Shown here: positions 1-6,793 of the stretch, piece after piece
Numbering within the stretch: position 1 is the first letter of the stretch
How the letters are laid out: each line of letters starts with the position of its first letter
The notes under the pieces: model-generated
Databases searched by the model: none
Seen by the model: the letters and a program-made list of their open reading frames with translations, nothing else
Told to the model about the DNA's origin: nothing
Origin: Hyphomonadaceae bacterium UBA2389
GTDB lineage: Bacteria > Pseudomonadota > Alphaproteobacteria > Caulobacterales > Aquidulcibacteraceae
Direction of reading: 5' to 3'
NCBI GenBank assembly: GCA_002343395.1
Contig: DDSN01000098.1
Location: forward strand, 422-12,138
DNA: 11,717 bases
Made by a program: the position numbers and the translations under genes

Positions 1-216
1 GCCGCCGGCGCGGACGCACTTCTGGCTTGTGGCGGCGCGCGGGAACGGCGGCTTCGCCGCTCCAGTGAAGTAATTTTTGAACGGCACCATGCCGGCGTTG
101 GTGAACAGAAGCGTCGGGTCGTCTTGCGGCACCAACGGCGCCGACGCAGGCGTTTCGTGGTCGCGCCCTCGGAAAAACTCCAGAAACTGCCGGCGAATAT
201 CGTTGACGCTCTTCAT
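1..216 (-). CDS. alaS: Alanine--tRNA ligase, N-terminal fragment cut by window edge
   Basis: Reading the minus strand from an ATG at 216 gives 72 in-frame codons that run off the left edge, so this is the N-terminus only. The protein charges tRNA-Ala with alanine in the cytoplasm. The visible part matches the start of the class II catalytic domain: an opening MKSVNDIRRQFLEFF, then SAPLVPQDDPTLLFTNAGM at about residues 25-43, then TSQKCVRAGG at residues 63-72. These are family hallmarks of the ATP/alanine site (motif 1 region and the RAGG segment). The full enzyme is normally about 870-890 residues, so some 800 lie outside. The gene lies downstream of recA and a VOC gene on the same strand, 84 bases after the VOC stop; recA-alaS proximity is familiar in Alphaproteobacteria. 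The ribosome binding site before 216 is weak. Nothing seen suggests a broken gene. Confidence 0.94.
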   Translation of the reverse strand, partial: MKSVNDIRRQFLEFFRGRDHETPASAPLVPQDDPTLLFTNAGMVPFKNYFTGAAKPPFPRAATSQKCVRAGG

Positions 217-300
217 TGCACCCAAGGCTCGATCAAATCAGTGTTCGGCCTTGGTATAGGCAGCGCATCGGGCGACGCCAAGCGGCGCGCCCGCCTCCCC

Positions 301-726
301 TCAGGGCGGGAGCGTCACCGCGCCGTTTGCATCCGGGATCAGGTGCGGATTCCACGCCACCTCCCAGAGATGGCCGTCGGGATCGGCGAAATACCCTGAG
401 TGCCCGCCCCAGAACACATCCTGCGCCGGCTTTGCGATCGTCCCGCCCGCGCCAGCGGCTTCCTCAAGCACCGCGGCCACTTCGGCCTTATCCCGCACAT
501 TGTGCGCCAAAGTCAGACCACGGAATCCTCCGCCCTCGGCGGGAACCATCGCGTCTTCAGCCAGCGCGGTCCGCGGATAGAGCGCCAGCGCCAGCACGCC
601 CGCCTGGAAGAACACGATATCGCCCTGACTCGCCGACGAGGCGCAGAACCCGAGCTTTTCGTAAAACGCACGCGACCGCGCGAGATCGGAAACACCCAGC
701 GTGACGATCGAAACGTGCGGCTTCAT
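301..726 (-). CDS. VOC superfamily (glyoxalase/bleomycin-resistance fold) protein
   Basis: This 141-residue protein starts at the ATG at 726. That start has GGA six bases upstream and begins right at the first beta strand; an upstream in-frame ATG at 777 would add 17 unlike residues. The fold signature is clear: SIVTLGVSDLARSRAFYEKLGF at about residues 6-27 (described as the beta-alpha opening), and in the second half GGHSGYFADPDGHLWEVAWNP around residues 107-127 (the strand pair with DPDGH and the metal-ligand glutamate E122). The VOC fold uses two beta-alpha-beta-beta-beta modules, often to bind a metal ion; members include glyoxalases, dioxygenases and resistance proteins. Sequence alone does not give the substrate, and a soluble cytoplasmic location is likely since there is no signal peptide or membrane segment. 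It sits between recA and alaS on the same strand, 106 bases after the recA stop, and may be cotranscribed with them. Confidence 0.87.
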   Translation of the reverse strand: MKPHVSIVTLGVSDLARSRAFYEKLGFCASSASQGDIVFFQAGVLALALYPRTALAEDAMVPAEGGGFRGLTLAHNVRDKAEVAAVLEEAAGAGGTIAKPAQDVFWGGHSGYFADPDGHLWEVAWNPHLIPDANGAVTLPP

Positions 727-832
727 GGGTGTTCCATCTGTAATTCGCCGGCCGGCCCGAAGACGGGGCCAGGGCATGGGGTCGGGTCGGCAACGTCCCC
801 GAACCGGCCAGCGAAAACTCTAGTCCAAGACC

Positions 833-1912
833 TCAGCCCTCGGCTGCGTCCTTGGCTTCATCACCTTCCGGCGGCGAATACATCGCATCCGCCATCACGC
901 CTGATTTCTGCCGGATCGCATCCTCGATCGCGTGCGCCACATCCTTATGTTCTTTCAGAAACCGCCGCGCCGCTTCCTTGCCTTGGCCGATCTTCTGACC
1001 GCCGTAGGCGTACCAGGCGCCCGATTTGTCGACCACGCCAGCCTTAACGCCGAGTTCGATCAACTCGCCCGTCTTGGAGATGCCTTCACCGTAGATAATG
1101 TCGAACTGCACCTGCTTGAACGGCGGGGCGACTTTGTTCTTCACCACCTTGACCCGGGTCTCGGAGCCGACGACCTCGTCACGCTCCTTGATTTGGCCGG
1201 TACGGCGAATATCGAGGCGCACCGACGCATAGAATTTCAGCGCGTTGCCGCCCGTTGTCGTCTCCGGATTTCCATACATCACGCCGATTTTCATGCGGAT
1301 CTGGTTTATGAAAATCACCAGCGTGTTCGACTTCGAGATCGACGCCGTCAGCTTCCGCAGCGCTTGGCTCATGAGCCGCGCCTGCAGACCGGGCAATTGA
1401 TCGCCCATCTCGCCTTCGATTTCCGCCCGCGGCGTCAGCGCCGCGACGGAGTCCACGACAAGCACGTCGATCGCGCCGGAGCGCACCAGCGTGTCGGTGA
1501 TTTCCAGCGCTTGCTCGCCGGTGTCGGGTTGGGAGACCAGAAGATCGTCGAGATCAACGCCCAGCTTGCGCGCATAAACCGGATCAAGCGCGTGTTCGGC
1601 GTCCACGAAGGCGCACACGCCCCCGGACTTCTGCGCTTCGGCGATGCAATGGAGCGCGAGCGTGGTCTTGCCAGAGCTTTCTGGTCCGTAAATTTCGACA
1701 ATGCGGCCCTTCGGCAGACCGCCAATGCCGAGCGCAATATCGAGGCTCAGCGAACCCGTGGAGATCGCCTCGATCTCCACCGCCGGCTTCTCGCCGAGGC
1801 GCATGACGGAGCCCTTGCCAAAGGCGCGGTCGATCTGCCCGAGCGCGGCGGCCAAAGCTTTCTGCTTGTCCGTGTCCATCTCGTTTTTCTCAACAAGCTT
1901 AAGATTGGCCAT
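833..1912 (-). CDS. recA: Recombinase RecA
   Basis: A 359-residue RecA of normal length. It forms ATP-dependent filaments on single-stranded DNA, catalyses strand exchange, and triggers LexA self-cleavage in the SOS response. Visible motifs: Walker A GPESSGKT at residues 76-83, Walker B LVVDS at 151-155 with D154, and the L2 DNA-binding loop around GNPETTTGGNALKF at 214-227. The C-terminus is short and acidic (SPPEGDEAKDAAEG), as usual. The start at 1912 (MANLKLVEKN) is preferred: the frame stays open to 2146, but that extension runs through the promoter and SOS box and does not look like RecA. A GGGA/GGAG sequence lies 4-9 bases upstream. A second ATG (residue 12) is possible but leaves the RBS too far away. 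Regulation by LexA is indicated by the box at 1983-1997. Downstream genes on the same strand are the VOC protein and alaS. Confidence 0.99.
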   Translation of the reverse strand: MANLKLVEKNEMDTDKQKALAAALGQIDRAFGKGSVMRLGEKPAVEIEAISTGSLSLDIALGIGGLPKGRIVEIYGPESSGKTTLALHCIAEAQKSGGVCAFVDAEHALDPVYARKLGVDLDDLLVSQPDTGEQALEITDTLVRSGAIDVLVVDSVAALTPRAEIEGEMGDQLPGLQARLMSQALRKLTASISKSNTLVIFINQIRMKIGVMYGNPETTTGGNALKFYASVRLDIRRTGQIKERDEVVGSETRVKVVKNKVAPPFKQVQFDIIYGEGISKTGELIELGVKAGVVDKSGAWYAYGGQKIGQGKEAARRFLKEHKDVAHAIEDAIRQKSGVMADAMYSPPEGDEAKDAAEG

Positions 1913-1961
1913 CGTTTCCCGCTCCCAGTAGGTCGAGTCCACCGCCACGACCAGGATTCGA

Positions 1962-1990
1962 TCTGTACCAGCTTTGTTCCGAGAACACAA
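1962..1990 (-). promoter_or_regulatory. Probable recA promoter (-35/-10)
   Basis: On the minus strand, TTGTGT (complement of 1985-1990) is followed after 17 bases by TACAGA (complement of 1962-1967). This fits a housekeeping sigma-70 type promoter with ideal spacing, and would start transcription near 1955, about 43 bases before the recA ATG. The -35 hexamer lies inside the SOS box, so LexA bound there would block RNA polymerase. The assignment rests on pattern and position only. Confidence 0.6.
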
Positions 1991-1997
1991 GCGGAAC
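1983..1997 (-). promoter_or_regulatory. LexA/SOS box upstream of recA
   Basis: The minus strand reads GTTC-CGCTTGT-GTTC, an exact match to the alphaproteobacterial LexA operator GTTC-N7-GTTC, a direct repeat unlike the palindromic box of E. coli. It overlaps the proposed recA -35 hexamer. An adjoining GTTC on the plus strand at 1976-1979 makes a small GTTC-CGA-GAAC palindrome at 1976-1986 that shares one arm with the box. The box lies between recA and the divergent gene at 2077, so LexA might affect both; only the recA role is expected from known biology. Confidence 0.87.
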
Positions 1998-2076
1998 ATT
2001 GGCGATGCGGATAGCCCGTTGCGGAAATCCGGCGATGGCTTAAGGGTTTCGAGGGGGAAATGAGTTAGGATCAGGC

Positions 2077-2310
2077 ATGGCTTCCTCTTTGGCGCCCTCT
2101 TCGCCCCGCTCAGGGGTTCCCGCGACGCTTGAGTCCGTGGCGTCATTCCGCGTCAAGACGGCCGCGCTTTCGCGCCCGGCTGCGCCCCAAAAAGGCGACC
2201 CGAACATGGTGCTGGTCACCGGGGCCGATGGCGGCGTTGTTGTGTATCCGCCAAGCGACAAGCTGATCATCCTGGCGGGCCGCCGCCGCGCCCGCGCCGC
2301 TCAGCGCTGA
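2077..2310 (+). CDS. Small hypothetical protein divergent from recA
   Basis: I do not recognise this 77-residue protein. The start at 2077 has AGGA six bases after a gap typical of a ribosome binding site. The first 40 residues are rich in Ser, Pro and Ala (MASSLAPSSPRSGVPATLES) and their codons use mixed third bases; the second half, DPNMVLVTGADGGVVVYPPS onward, has strong G/C third positions and a plausible short beta-rich segment followed by a basic tail (GRRRARAAQR). An internal ATG at 2206 would give a 34-residue protein and may be the true start. There is no signal peptide or clear membrane helix. It diverges from recA across a 164-base region with the SOS box, and ends 4 bases before the stop of the convergent DUF2490-like gene. 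An opposing ORF at 2040-2270 is judged its shadow. Existence as a gene is likely but unproven. Confidence 0.5.
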   Translation: MASSLAPSSPRSGVPATLESVASFRVKTAALSRPAAPQKGDPNMVLVTGADGGVVVYPPSDKLIILAGRRRARAAQR

Positions 2311-2314
2311 AACT

Positions 2315-2992
2315 CTAAAACCGCAGCGTTGTATTCAAGACCAGATTGTGACTGACGCGATCGGCGCTCACGCCATTTGAATATTGATTGAGGTAGCCGG
2401 TCTCGATCCGCAGGCCGTCGTTCACGCGCCACTGCACGCCGGCCATGGCGCGATTTTGGTCGAAGCCCGAGCGCTGGCCCCAATCCGTTTCATTGAGCGT
2501 GAACATGGTTTCGTTGGAAAGCACGATGGAAAGCGGCGTGCCCTCAATCGGATTGGCGTACCGGAACTGCTGGCGCACACGCCAACCCGCGTCATCGCCT
2601 GAGCTCCGAAAACGTTGCTCCACCCGCGTGCGACCGCTCACGGCGCCGCCCGCAAAATCGCCCAGCGCGTAATTCGCTTGCTGCCAAAAGCGCTGCTCTT
2701 CAACATCGTTGCCATCACGATGCGTGGTGATGTCCGCGTACCCCACCCAAAGATCGAGCCCTTCGCGAACCCGATACCCGAGCGCGGGGCGCACCGAGGT
2801 TTGCTCGACGCCTTTGTTGTCATCGCTGAAGCGCGCTTGCACATCGACCGACCACTGCCAGGGGCTCTGTTCAAAGCGCCCGGTAAGCACGGTCGAAGTC
2901 CAGAATTGCCGGTCAGATGTATGCGCCGACGCCGGCAACGCACCGAGCGCAAGGGCAACCCCCAGCGCCGCTGCGAACCACGCGAATCTCAT
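2315..2992 (-). CDS. Secreted DUF2490-like outer-membrane beta-barrel protein
   Basis: A 225-residue protein. A signal peptide is plain: MRFAWFAAALGVALALGALP then ASA|HT, with cleavage likely after residue 23. The mature part consists of alternating polar/aromatic strands such as WQWSVDVQARFSDD, GLDLWVGYADITTH, AGWRVRQQFRYA, and LRIETGYLNQYSNG, and it ends in a C-terminal Phe (NTTLRF). That terminal aromatic is a usual outer-membrane barrel-assembly signal. The pattern fits the DUF2490 family (function unknown, predicted outer-membrane barrel); I infer this from pattern, not a search. The start at 2992 has GGGGA six bases upstream. It lies 104 bases downstream of cckA on the same strand, but the gap holds a perfect hairpin and a second palindrome (3019-3051), so it probably has its own control. 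It meets the small gene at 2077 tail to tail. Confidence 0.8.
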   Translation of the reverse strand: MRFAWFAAALGVALALGALPASAHTSDRQFWTSTVLTGRFEQSPWQWSVDVQARFSDDNKGVEQTSVRPALGYRVREGLDLWVGYADITTHRDGNDVEEQRFWQQANYALGDFAGGAVSGRTRVEQRFRSSGDDAGWRVRQQFRYANPIEGTPLSIVLSNETMFTLNETDWGQRSGFDQNRAMAGVQWRVNDGLRIETGYLNQYSNGVSADRVSHNLVLNTTLRF

Positions 2993-3018
2993 CCCTCGTC
3001 CCCTACAAATTCGGTCCG

Positions 3019-3038
3019 ATGGCGCGGCCTAGCGCCAT
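3019..3038. repeat. Perfect 7-bp inverted repeat between cckA and the DUF2490-like gene
   Basis: ATGGCGC at 3019-3025 and GCGCCAT at 3032-3038 are perfect complements with a 6-base spacer. The hairpin lies 58 bases past the cckA stop and 26 bases before the start of the DUF2490-like gene, both on the minus strand. No run of T follows on the minus strand, so a standard intrinsic terminator is not supported. It could be an attenuating or stabilising RNA hairpin, or a protein binding site. Confidence 0.5.
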
Positions 3039-3041
3039 GTC

Positions 3042-3051
3042 ACAAATTTGT
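3042..3051. repeat. 10-bp A/T-rich palindrome ACAAATTTGT
   Basis: A perfect 10-base palindrome 3 bases from the hairpin at 3019-3038, in an otherwise G/C-rich context. Position 50 bases upstream of the DUF2490-like start makes an operator for a dimeric repressor possible. No named regulator is implied by the sequence. Confidence 0.35.
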
Positions 3052-3096
3052 TAAGAACTTTCGCCCGGATGGCGCCGGCCCGCGAGGCGCTGTTGT

Positions 3097-5622
3097 TTAC
3101 GCCGCCAGCAGATCCTTCACCCGGCCGACCAGCTGCTCCATCGTCACCGGCTTGGACATGTAGTGAACGGGAAATTGCTCCAGCAGGTCGCTGAAGCTTT
3201 CCGGCGCGTAGCCCGAGAGGAACAACACCTTGGCCTCGCCAATCATGTCGGCGCCCGCCTCCTTCAACATTTCCGGTCCGGTCATCACCGGCATGGAAAC
3301 GTCCGAAATGATGATGTCGAAAGCGCCGGGCTTGGCCTTCAAGATGTCGAGCGCTTCCTCGCCGTTGCCGGCTTCCTCGACCTCGTAGCCGCAATCCTTG
3401 AGGTTGCGCACGGTCGCGCGGCGCACTGGGGCCAGATCCTCGACGAATAGAATGCGGCCGCGCCCCGACACGTCTTTCGTCGGCGGCGCCAGCAAAGCGC
3501 GTTCCTTCGCGGCGATGTCTTCCAACTCCTCCGGCGTCGGCTGATAGGCGGGCAGGAAAATTCGAAACGTGGTCCCGACGCCCAGTTTCGTTGTGAAAAA
3601 GATATAGCCGCCGGATTGCTTGATGATGCCGTAGGACGTGGCGAGCCCAAGCCCGGTGCCTTTTCCCGCCTCTTTAGTGGAGTGATACGGGCGGAAGATT
3701 TTCGCCGCGTGCTCCGGCTTAATGCCCGAACCGGTGTCTTCCACCTCGATCATGACGTAATCGCCGTCCTCGATCGGGTTGTGACCGAGCCCGCGCGCGT
3801 ACTCCGCGTCGACGCGCGAGGTCCTAAGGGTGAGCTTGCCCTGAGCGGCCGCCGCGCCCTTGGGCGTCATCGCATCGCGCGCATTGGTGGCGAGATTGAT
3901 CAGCACGCGCTCGAGCTGCGTCTTGTCGACCTTCACATAAGGCAGGTCGCGGCCCGGCTGGGTTTCGTAGCGGATCGACGAACCGACAACGCGTTGTATC
4001 AGTTGATTGCGCACGCCGATGAAGTCGCCGACGTTGAATATCTCACGGGCGAACGTCTGTTGGCGCGCGTAGGCGCGCAGCATGTCCGACAATTCCTTCG
4101 CCGAGGTGGCGTTGTCGGAAATGTCACGCAGCAGCGGATAGTCAGCGTCGCCCACCGGGTGGCGGCGCAAGAGGTAGGAGCACGTCTGCATCACCACGGT
4201 GAGCAGATTGTTGAAGTCATGCGCCACGCCCGCGGCGAGCTCGCCGATCTCGCGCATCTTTTCAGATTGCGCCAGCCGCGTTTCCAACTCGCGCTGTTGA
4301 CTCACGTTCATAACGTAAGCGAGACCGCGCCCGTCGGGTCCGCGCGCGAAATGAACATGCGCCGCCGTCGGCGGACTTGTCGCCAGCGTGATTTCGATCG
4401 GATCGTCGATCGCCTGGCGTAGCCGGTGCGCGAGAGCGTTAGGCCCCTCCGACGCCTCGAACAGCTCCGCGAAGGGCGTTGACGGCGTCGCCCTGCCCTG
4501 CGTCATGTCCATGAGCGCCGTGTTGCTGTCGAGCACCGCGGCGGACGCGGGGTCGGCGCCGTCCAGCACGGCGACGCCAAACGGCGCATGGCTGAAGACG
4601 CCGATTTCAACTTCTCCGCCGCTCGCGGGGCGCTGCGTCGGCGCTGCCTCCGGCGTTTCGGCTTCCGCGAAAAACACGAAAGCGCGCGCTGCGCCGTCAA
4701 TATCCTCTGGCGGCCAGAAGGAGAGCGCCGTGGCTTGCGTTTCGTGTCCGTCGTATCCCTTTAAAGTCACACGCACGCGCGTCGGGCCGAAGCCGCGGCG
4801 ATCGCGCCGCACAACGCGTGCGGCGTCCTCTTTTATGATGTCCTTGAGCCGAACCGGCCCCGGGTCATCGCCGATCCCGATCACCGCGCGCAGCGAGCGG
4901 TTCATGTAAATGATCGAGCCATCGGCGCGCGCGGCGAAAAAGCCAACGGGCGCATCGTCCAGGAAGAGCTGGTTCGCGGCGTCGTCGGCGTCGCTTACGC
5001 CTTCGCTCGCGCCAATCTCGCGCAACCGCCACAACACGCACCCGCCAGGCATGGGGCCGACGGACGCCTCGAAACGCGCATGCTTGCCGCCGATCGCCGT
5101 TGTGTTCGGCAAAATCTCGCGACGCGTCTGTCCTGCTTGCGCTGCGCGCGCCAGCCGAAACATCGGCGCCGACAGCATGGGGTCCGCTCCGAACAAGCGG
5201 CTCATCATGGGCGGACGATCGCTTTCGCCCAAGACGCCTGCCTGATCCGCGATGCCCTGATAGGCTGCGTTCGCCGTCAGCGGCGAAAGATGCGCATCGG
5301 TCACGAGCGCCGCTTCATCGAGCGCGTCGATAAGGGCAAACTCGCTGTTCGCGTTCATCAGCGCGGACGCCGCGATGACGCCGCGCTCGGGAAACGCGCC
5401 GTACATGCGACCCGCGCCGCGCGACATCCAGAAGAAGAGCACCATGCCCACCGCTGCGAGCAGGACGAGCAGAACAGCCCCCGCCTGTCCAACGCTCGGA
5501 CCCGCGGTAATCGCCACGCCCGCCGCCGCGACGCCAACCGTCGCCGACGCCCAGAACAAAATCTGGAGCGGATCGAAACGACCGCCGCCGCGCGGGGGGG
5601 GTGGGTGTGCCTGGTCTGTCAT
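3097..5622 (-). CDS. cckA: CckA-type hybrid sensor histidine kinase with receiver domain
   Basis: An 841-residue membrane kinase. Two hydrophobic helices lie at about residues 19-40 and 46-66. PAS-like regions follow at about 90-200 (degenerate), 216-320 and 338-440. The phosphoacceptor helix has GELAAGVAHDFNNLL with H468. The ATPase domain has an N box with N576/N580 (NLATNARDAM), a G1 box VEDTGSGI at 627-634 and a G2 box GKGTGLGL at 653-660. The C-terminal receiver (about 722-841) keeps E728/D729, D774 as phosphoacceptor, S803 and K824. In Caulobacter, CckA passes phosphate through its receiver to ChpT and then to CtrA and CpdR, and can reverse as a phosphatase. The identification rests on domain order, FLSGYAPESF at 801-810 and the position behind fliQ-fliR-flhB. 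Caulobacter CckA is about 691 residues; the extra length here appears to lie in the sensory part. The ATG at 5622 has only a weak ribosome binding site, and codons 7-10 contain a run of eight C. Confidence 0.92.
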   Translation of the reverse strand: MTDQAHPPPPRGGGRFDPLQILFWASATVGVAAAGVAITAGPSVGQAGAVLLVLLAAVGMVLFFWMSRGAGRMYGAFPERGVIAASALMNANSEFALIDALDEAALVTDAHLSPLTANAAYQGIADQAGVLGESDRPPMMSRLFGADPMLSAPMFRLARAAQAGQTRREILPNTTAIGGKHARFEASVGPMPGGCVLWRLREIGASEGVSDADDAANQLFLDDAPVGFFAARADGSIIYMNRSLRAVIGIGDDPGPVRLKDIIKEDAARVVRRDRRGFGPTRVRVTLKGYDGHETQATALSFWPPEDIDGAARAFVFFAEAETPEAAPTQRPASGGEVEIGVFSHAPFGVAVLDGADPASAAVLDSNTALMDMTQGRATPSTPFAELFEASEGPNALAHRLRQAIDDPIEITLATSPPTAAHVHFARGPDGRGLAYVMNVSQQRELETRLAQSEKMREIGELAAGVAHDFNNLLTVVMQTCSYLLRRHPVGDADYPLLRDISDNATSAKELSDMLRAYARQQTFAREIFNVGDFIGVRNQLIQRVVGSSIRYETQPGRDLPYVKVDKTQLERVLINLATNARDAMTPKGAAAAQGKLTLRTSRVDAEYARGLGHNPIEDGDYVMIEVEDTGSGIKPEHAAKIFRPYHSTKEAGKGTGLGLATSYGIIKQSGGYIFFTTKLGVGTTFRIFLPAYQPTPEELEDIAAKERALLAPPTKDVSGRGRILFVEDLAPVRRATVRNLKDCGYEVEEAGNGEEALDILKAKPGAFDIIISDVSMPVMTGPEMLKEAGADMIGEAKVLFLSGYAPESFSDLLEQFPVHYMSKPVTMEQLVGRVKDLLAA
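5594..5601 (-). repeat. Eight-base homopolymer (C8 in coding strand) at the start of cckA
   Basis: The plus strand has eight consecutive G, read as CCA CCC CCC CCG in codons 7-10 of cckA. Gain or loss of one base would shift the frame before the first membrane helix. Runs this long are slippage-prone and are also a common site of sequencing error. The frame given here is open, so as read the gene is intact. Confidence 0.9.
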
Positions 5623-5701
5623 TGAGAGCGTCGCCTTGGCGCTATTGAGCCCGATTCGGAGTTTCGAGCACCTTTATGACATGATGGACAGAACCGGCTG
5701 C

Positions 5702-6790
5702 TCACAGGATACTCCGCCGCGCGCGCCCTCTACGCCGCGCCAAACGCATCACGAAGCCGATCACCTTCGCCACCGCCTCATAATGCTCCTTGGGAATCGG
5801 CTGGTCGATGTCGGCCGTTGCGAACAAAGCACGCGCTAAAGGCGGGTCCTCGACAATGGGGATGTTATGCTCGGCCGCGACCTCCCTGATCCGTTGCGCC
5901 ACCGCATCAACGCCCATGGCCAAACAGATCGGCGCCGGCGTCTCCCCCTGCTCGTAGCGTAGCGCGACCGCGTAGTGCGTTGGGTTGGTGATCACAACGC
6001 TGGCGTTCGGCACATTGGCGAGCATGCGCCGCCGCGACCGCTCCATCCGTATTTGCCGCAGCTTTGCTTTCACCAGCGGGTCGCCATCGCTTTGGCGGAA
6101 CTCTTCCTTGAGTTCGCGTCGGCTCATGCGCATGCGCTTCATGTAGGATTGGCGGGTGAACACATAGTCCACGGCGGCGAGCAGGGCCGCGGCGCTCGCG
6201 AGCGCCATCAGCAGCGCAACGACCCTATCTTGAACGTAGGGCAGGAGCGCGCGGATATCGACGAGCGCCATGGTCTCGAGCGCAGCGTCGCGCGGCCACA
6301 ACACCCAAACGACGACGGCGCCAACCAGCACGAACTTCGCGAGCGACTTGAGAAATGTCGCCGTCGCCGCCTTGCCGAACACGCGTTTGAACCCCTCCAT
6401 GGGGTTGAGCTTGTCGAACTTCGGTTCAAGGCGTTTGGCGGTGAACGTCGGTCGGTCCTGAAGGTAGCGCGAGGCGATGCTCGCGCCCGCCAGCGTCAGC
6501 GCCGTCAAGCCAAACACGGCCAACAATTTGAGCCCGATATCGCCGGCGATGGCCAGCAACGACCTCGGCTGCACCGAGAATTGATCCGGCATCGCCAGGA
6601 ACCCGATAAAGCCGTTCGCCATCTGCTTGGCGATCGGCCCGGACATGAACGCAACCACCGCTGTCGCCGCGATCAACGATAGCGCCGAACTCACCTCCGG
6701 CGAATAGATGATGTCGCCCTTTTCGCGCGCTTGTTCGAGTTTTCGCGCTGTGGGCTCTTCGGTTTTGTCATCGTCGTTCTCGTCAGCCAT
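5702..6790 (-). CDS. flhB: Flagellar type III secretion substrate-specificity switch FlhB
   Basis: A 362-residue FlhB of usual length. It is the export-gate component whose cytoplasmic domain switches secretion from rod/hook to filament substrates. The N-terminus DKTEEPTARKLEQAREKGDI (residues 8-27) is the conserved cytoplasmic leader. Four hydrophobic segments lie at about 36-56, 82-105, 148-166 and 189-211. The linker has RRELKEEFRQSDGDP at 224-238. The self-cleavage motif is intact: N269-P270-T271-H272, with cleavage between N and P in the family. The C-terminus PLARALF...DQPIPKEHYEAVAKVI is typical. The last residues are strongly basic (RLARRRGRARRSIL). The ATG at 6790 is 3 bases after the fliR stop, with GGAG within the end of fliR, so translation is probably coupled. 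cckA follows after 79 bases on the same strand. A normal, intact gene. Confidence 0.98.
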   Translation of the reverse strand: MADENDDDKTEEPTARKLEQAREKGDIIYSPEVSSALSLIAATAVVAFMSGPIAKQMANGFIGFLAMPDQFSVQPRSLLAIAGDIGLKLLAVFGLTALTLAGASIASRYLQDRPTFTAKRLEPKFDKLNPMEGFKRVFGKAATATFLKSLAKFVLVGAVVVWVLWPRDAALETMALVDIRALLPYVQDRVVALLMALASAAALLAAVDYVFTRQSYMKRMRMSRRELKEEFRQSDGDPLVKAKLRQIRMERSRRRMLANVPNASVVITNPTHYAVALRYEQGETPAPICLAMGVDAVAQRIREVAAEHNIPIVEDPPLARALFATADIDQPIPKEHYEAVAKVIGFVMRLARRRGRARRSIL

Positions 6791-6793
6791 CGA

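Noticed and set aside
290..310. CCCGCC/GGCGGG inverted repeat at the VOC stop as terminator
   Set aside because: Nine-base loop, overlaps the stop codon and no T-run follows on the minus strand.
754..770. GGCCC/GGGCC hairpin between recA and the VOC gene as terminator
   Set aside because: Stem of five pairs without a T-run; G/C-rich sequence yields such stems by chance.
932..2014. Long plus-strand open frame of 360 codons across recA
   Set aside because: It is antisense to a full-length, motif-complete RecA, is Arg/His/Leu-rich, and has no family resemblance; it is a codon-bias shadow.
3616..4422. Plus-strand 268-codon frame inside cckA
   Set aside because: Antisense to the kinase core with all catalytic boxes intact; Arg/His-rich shadow.
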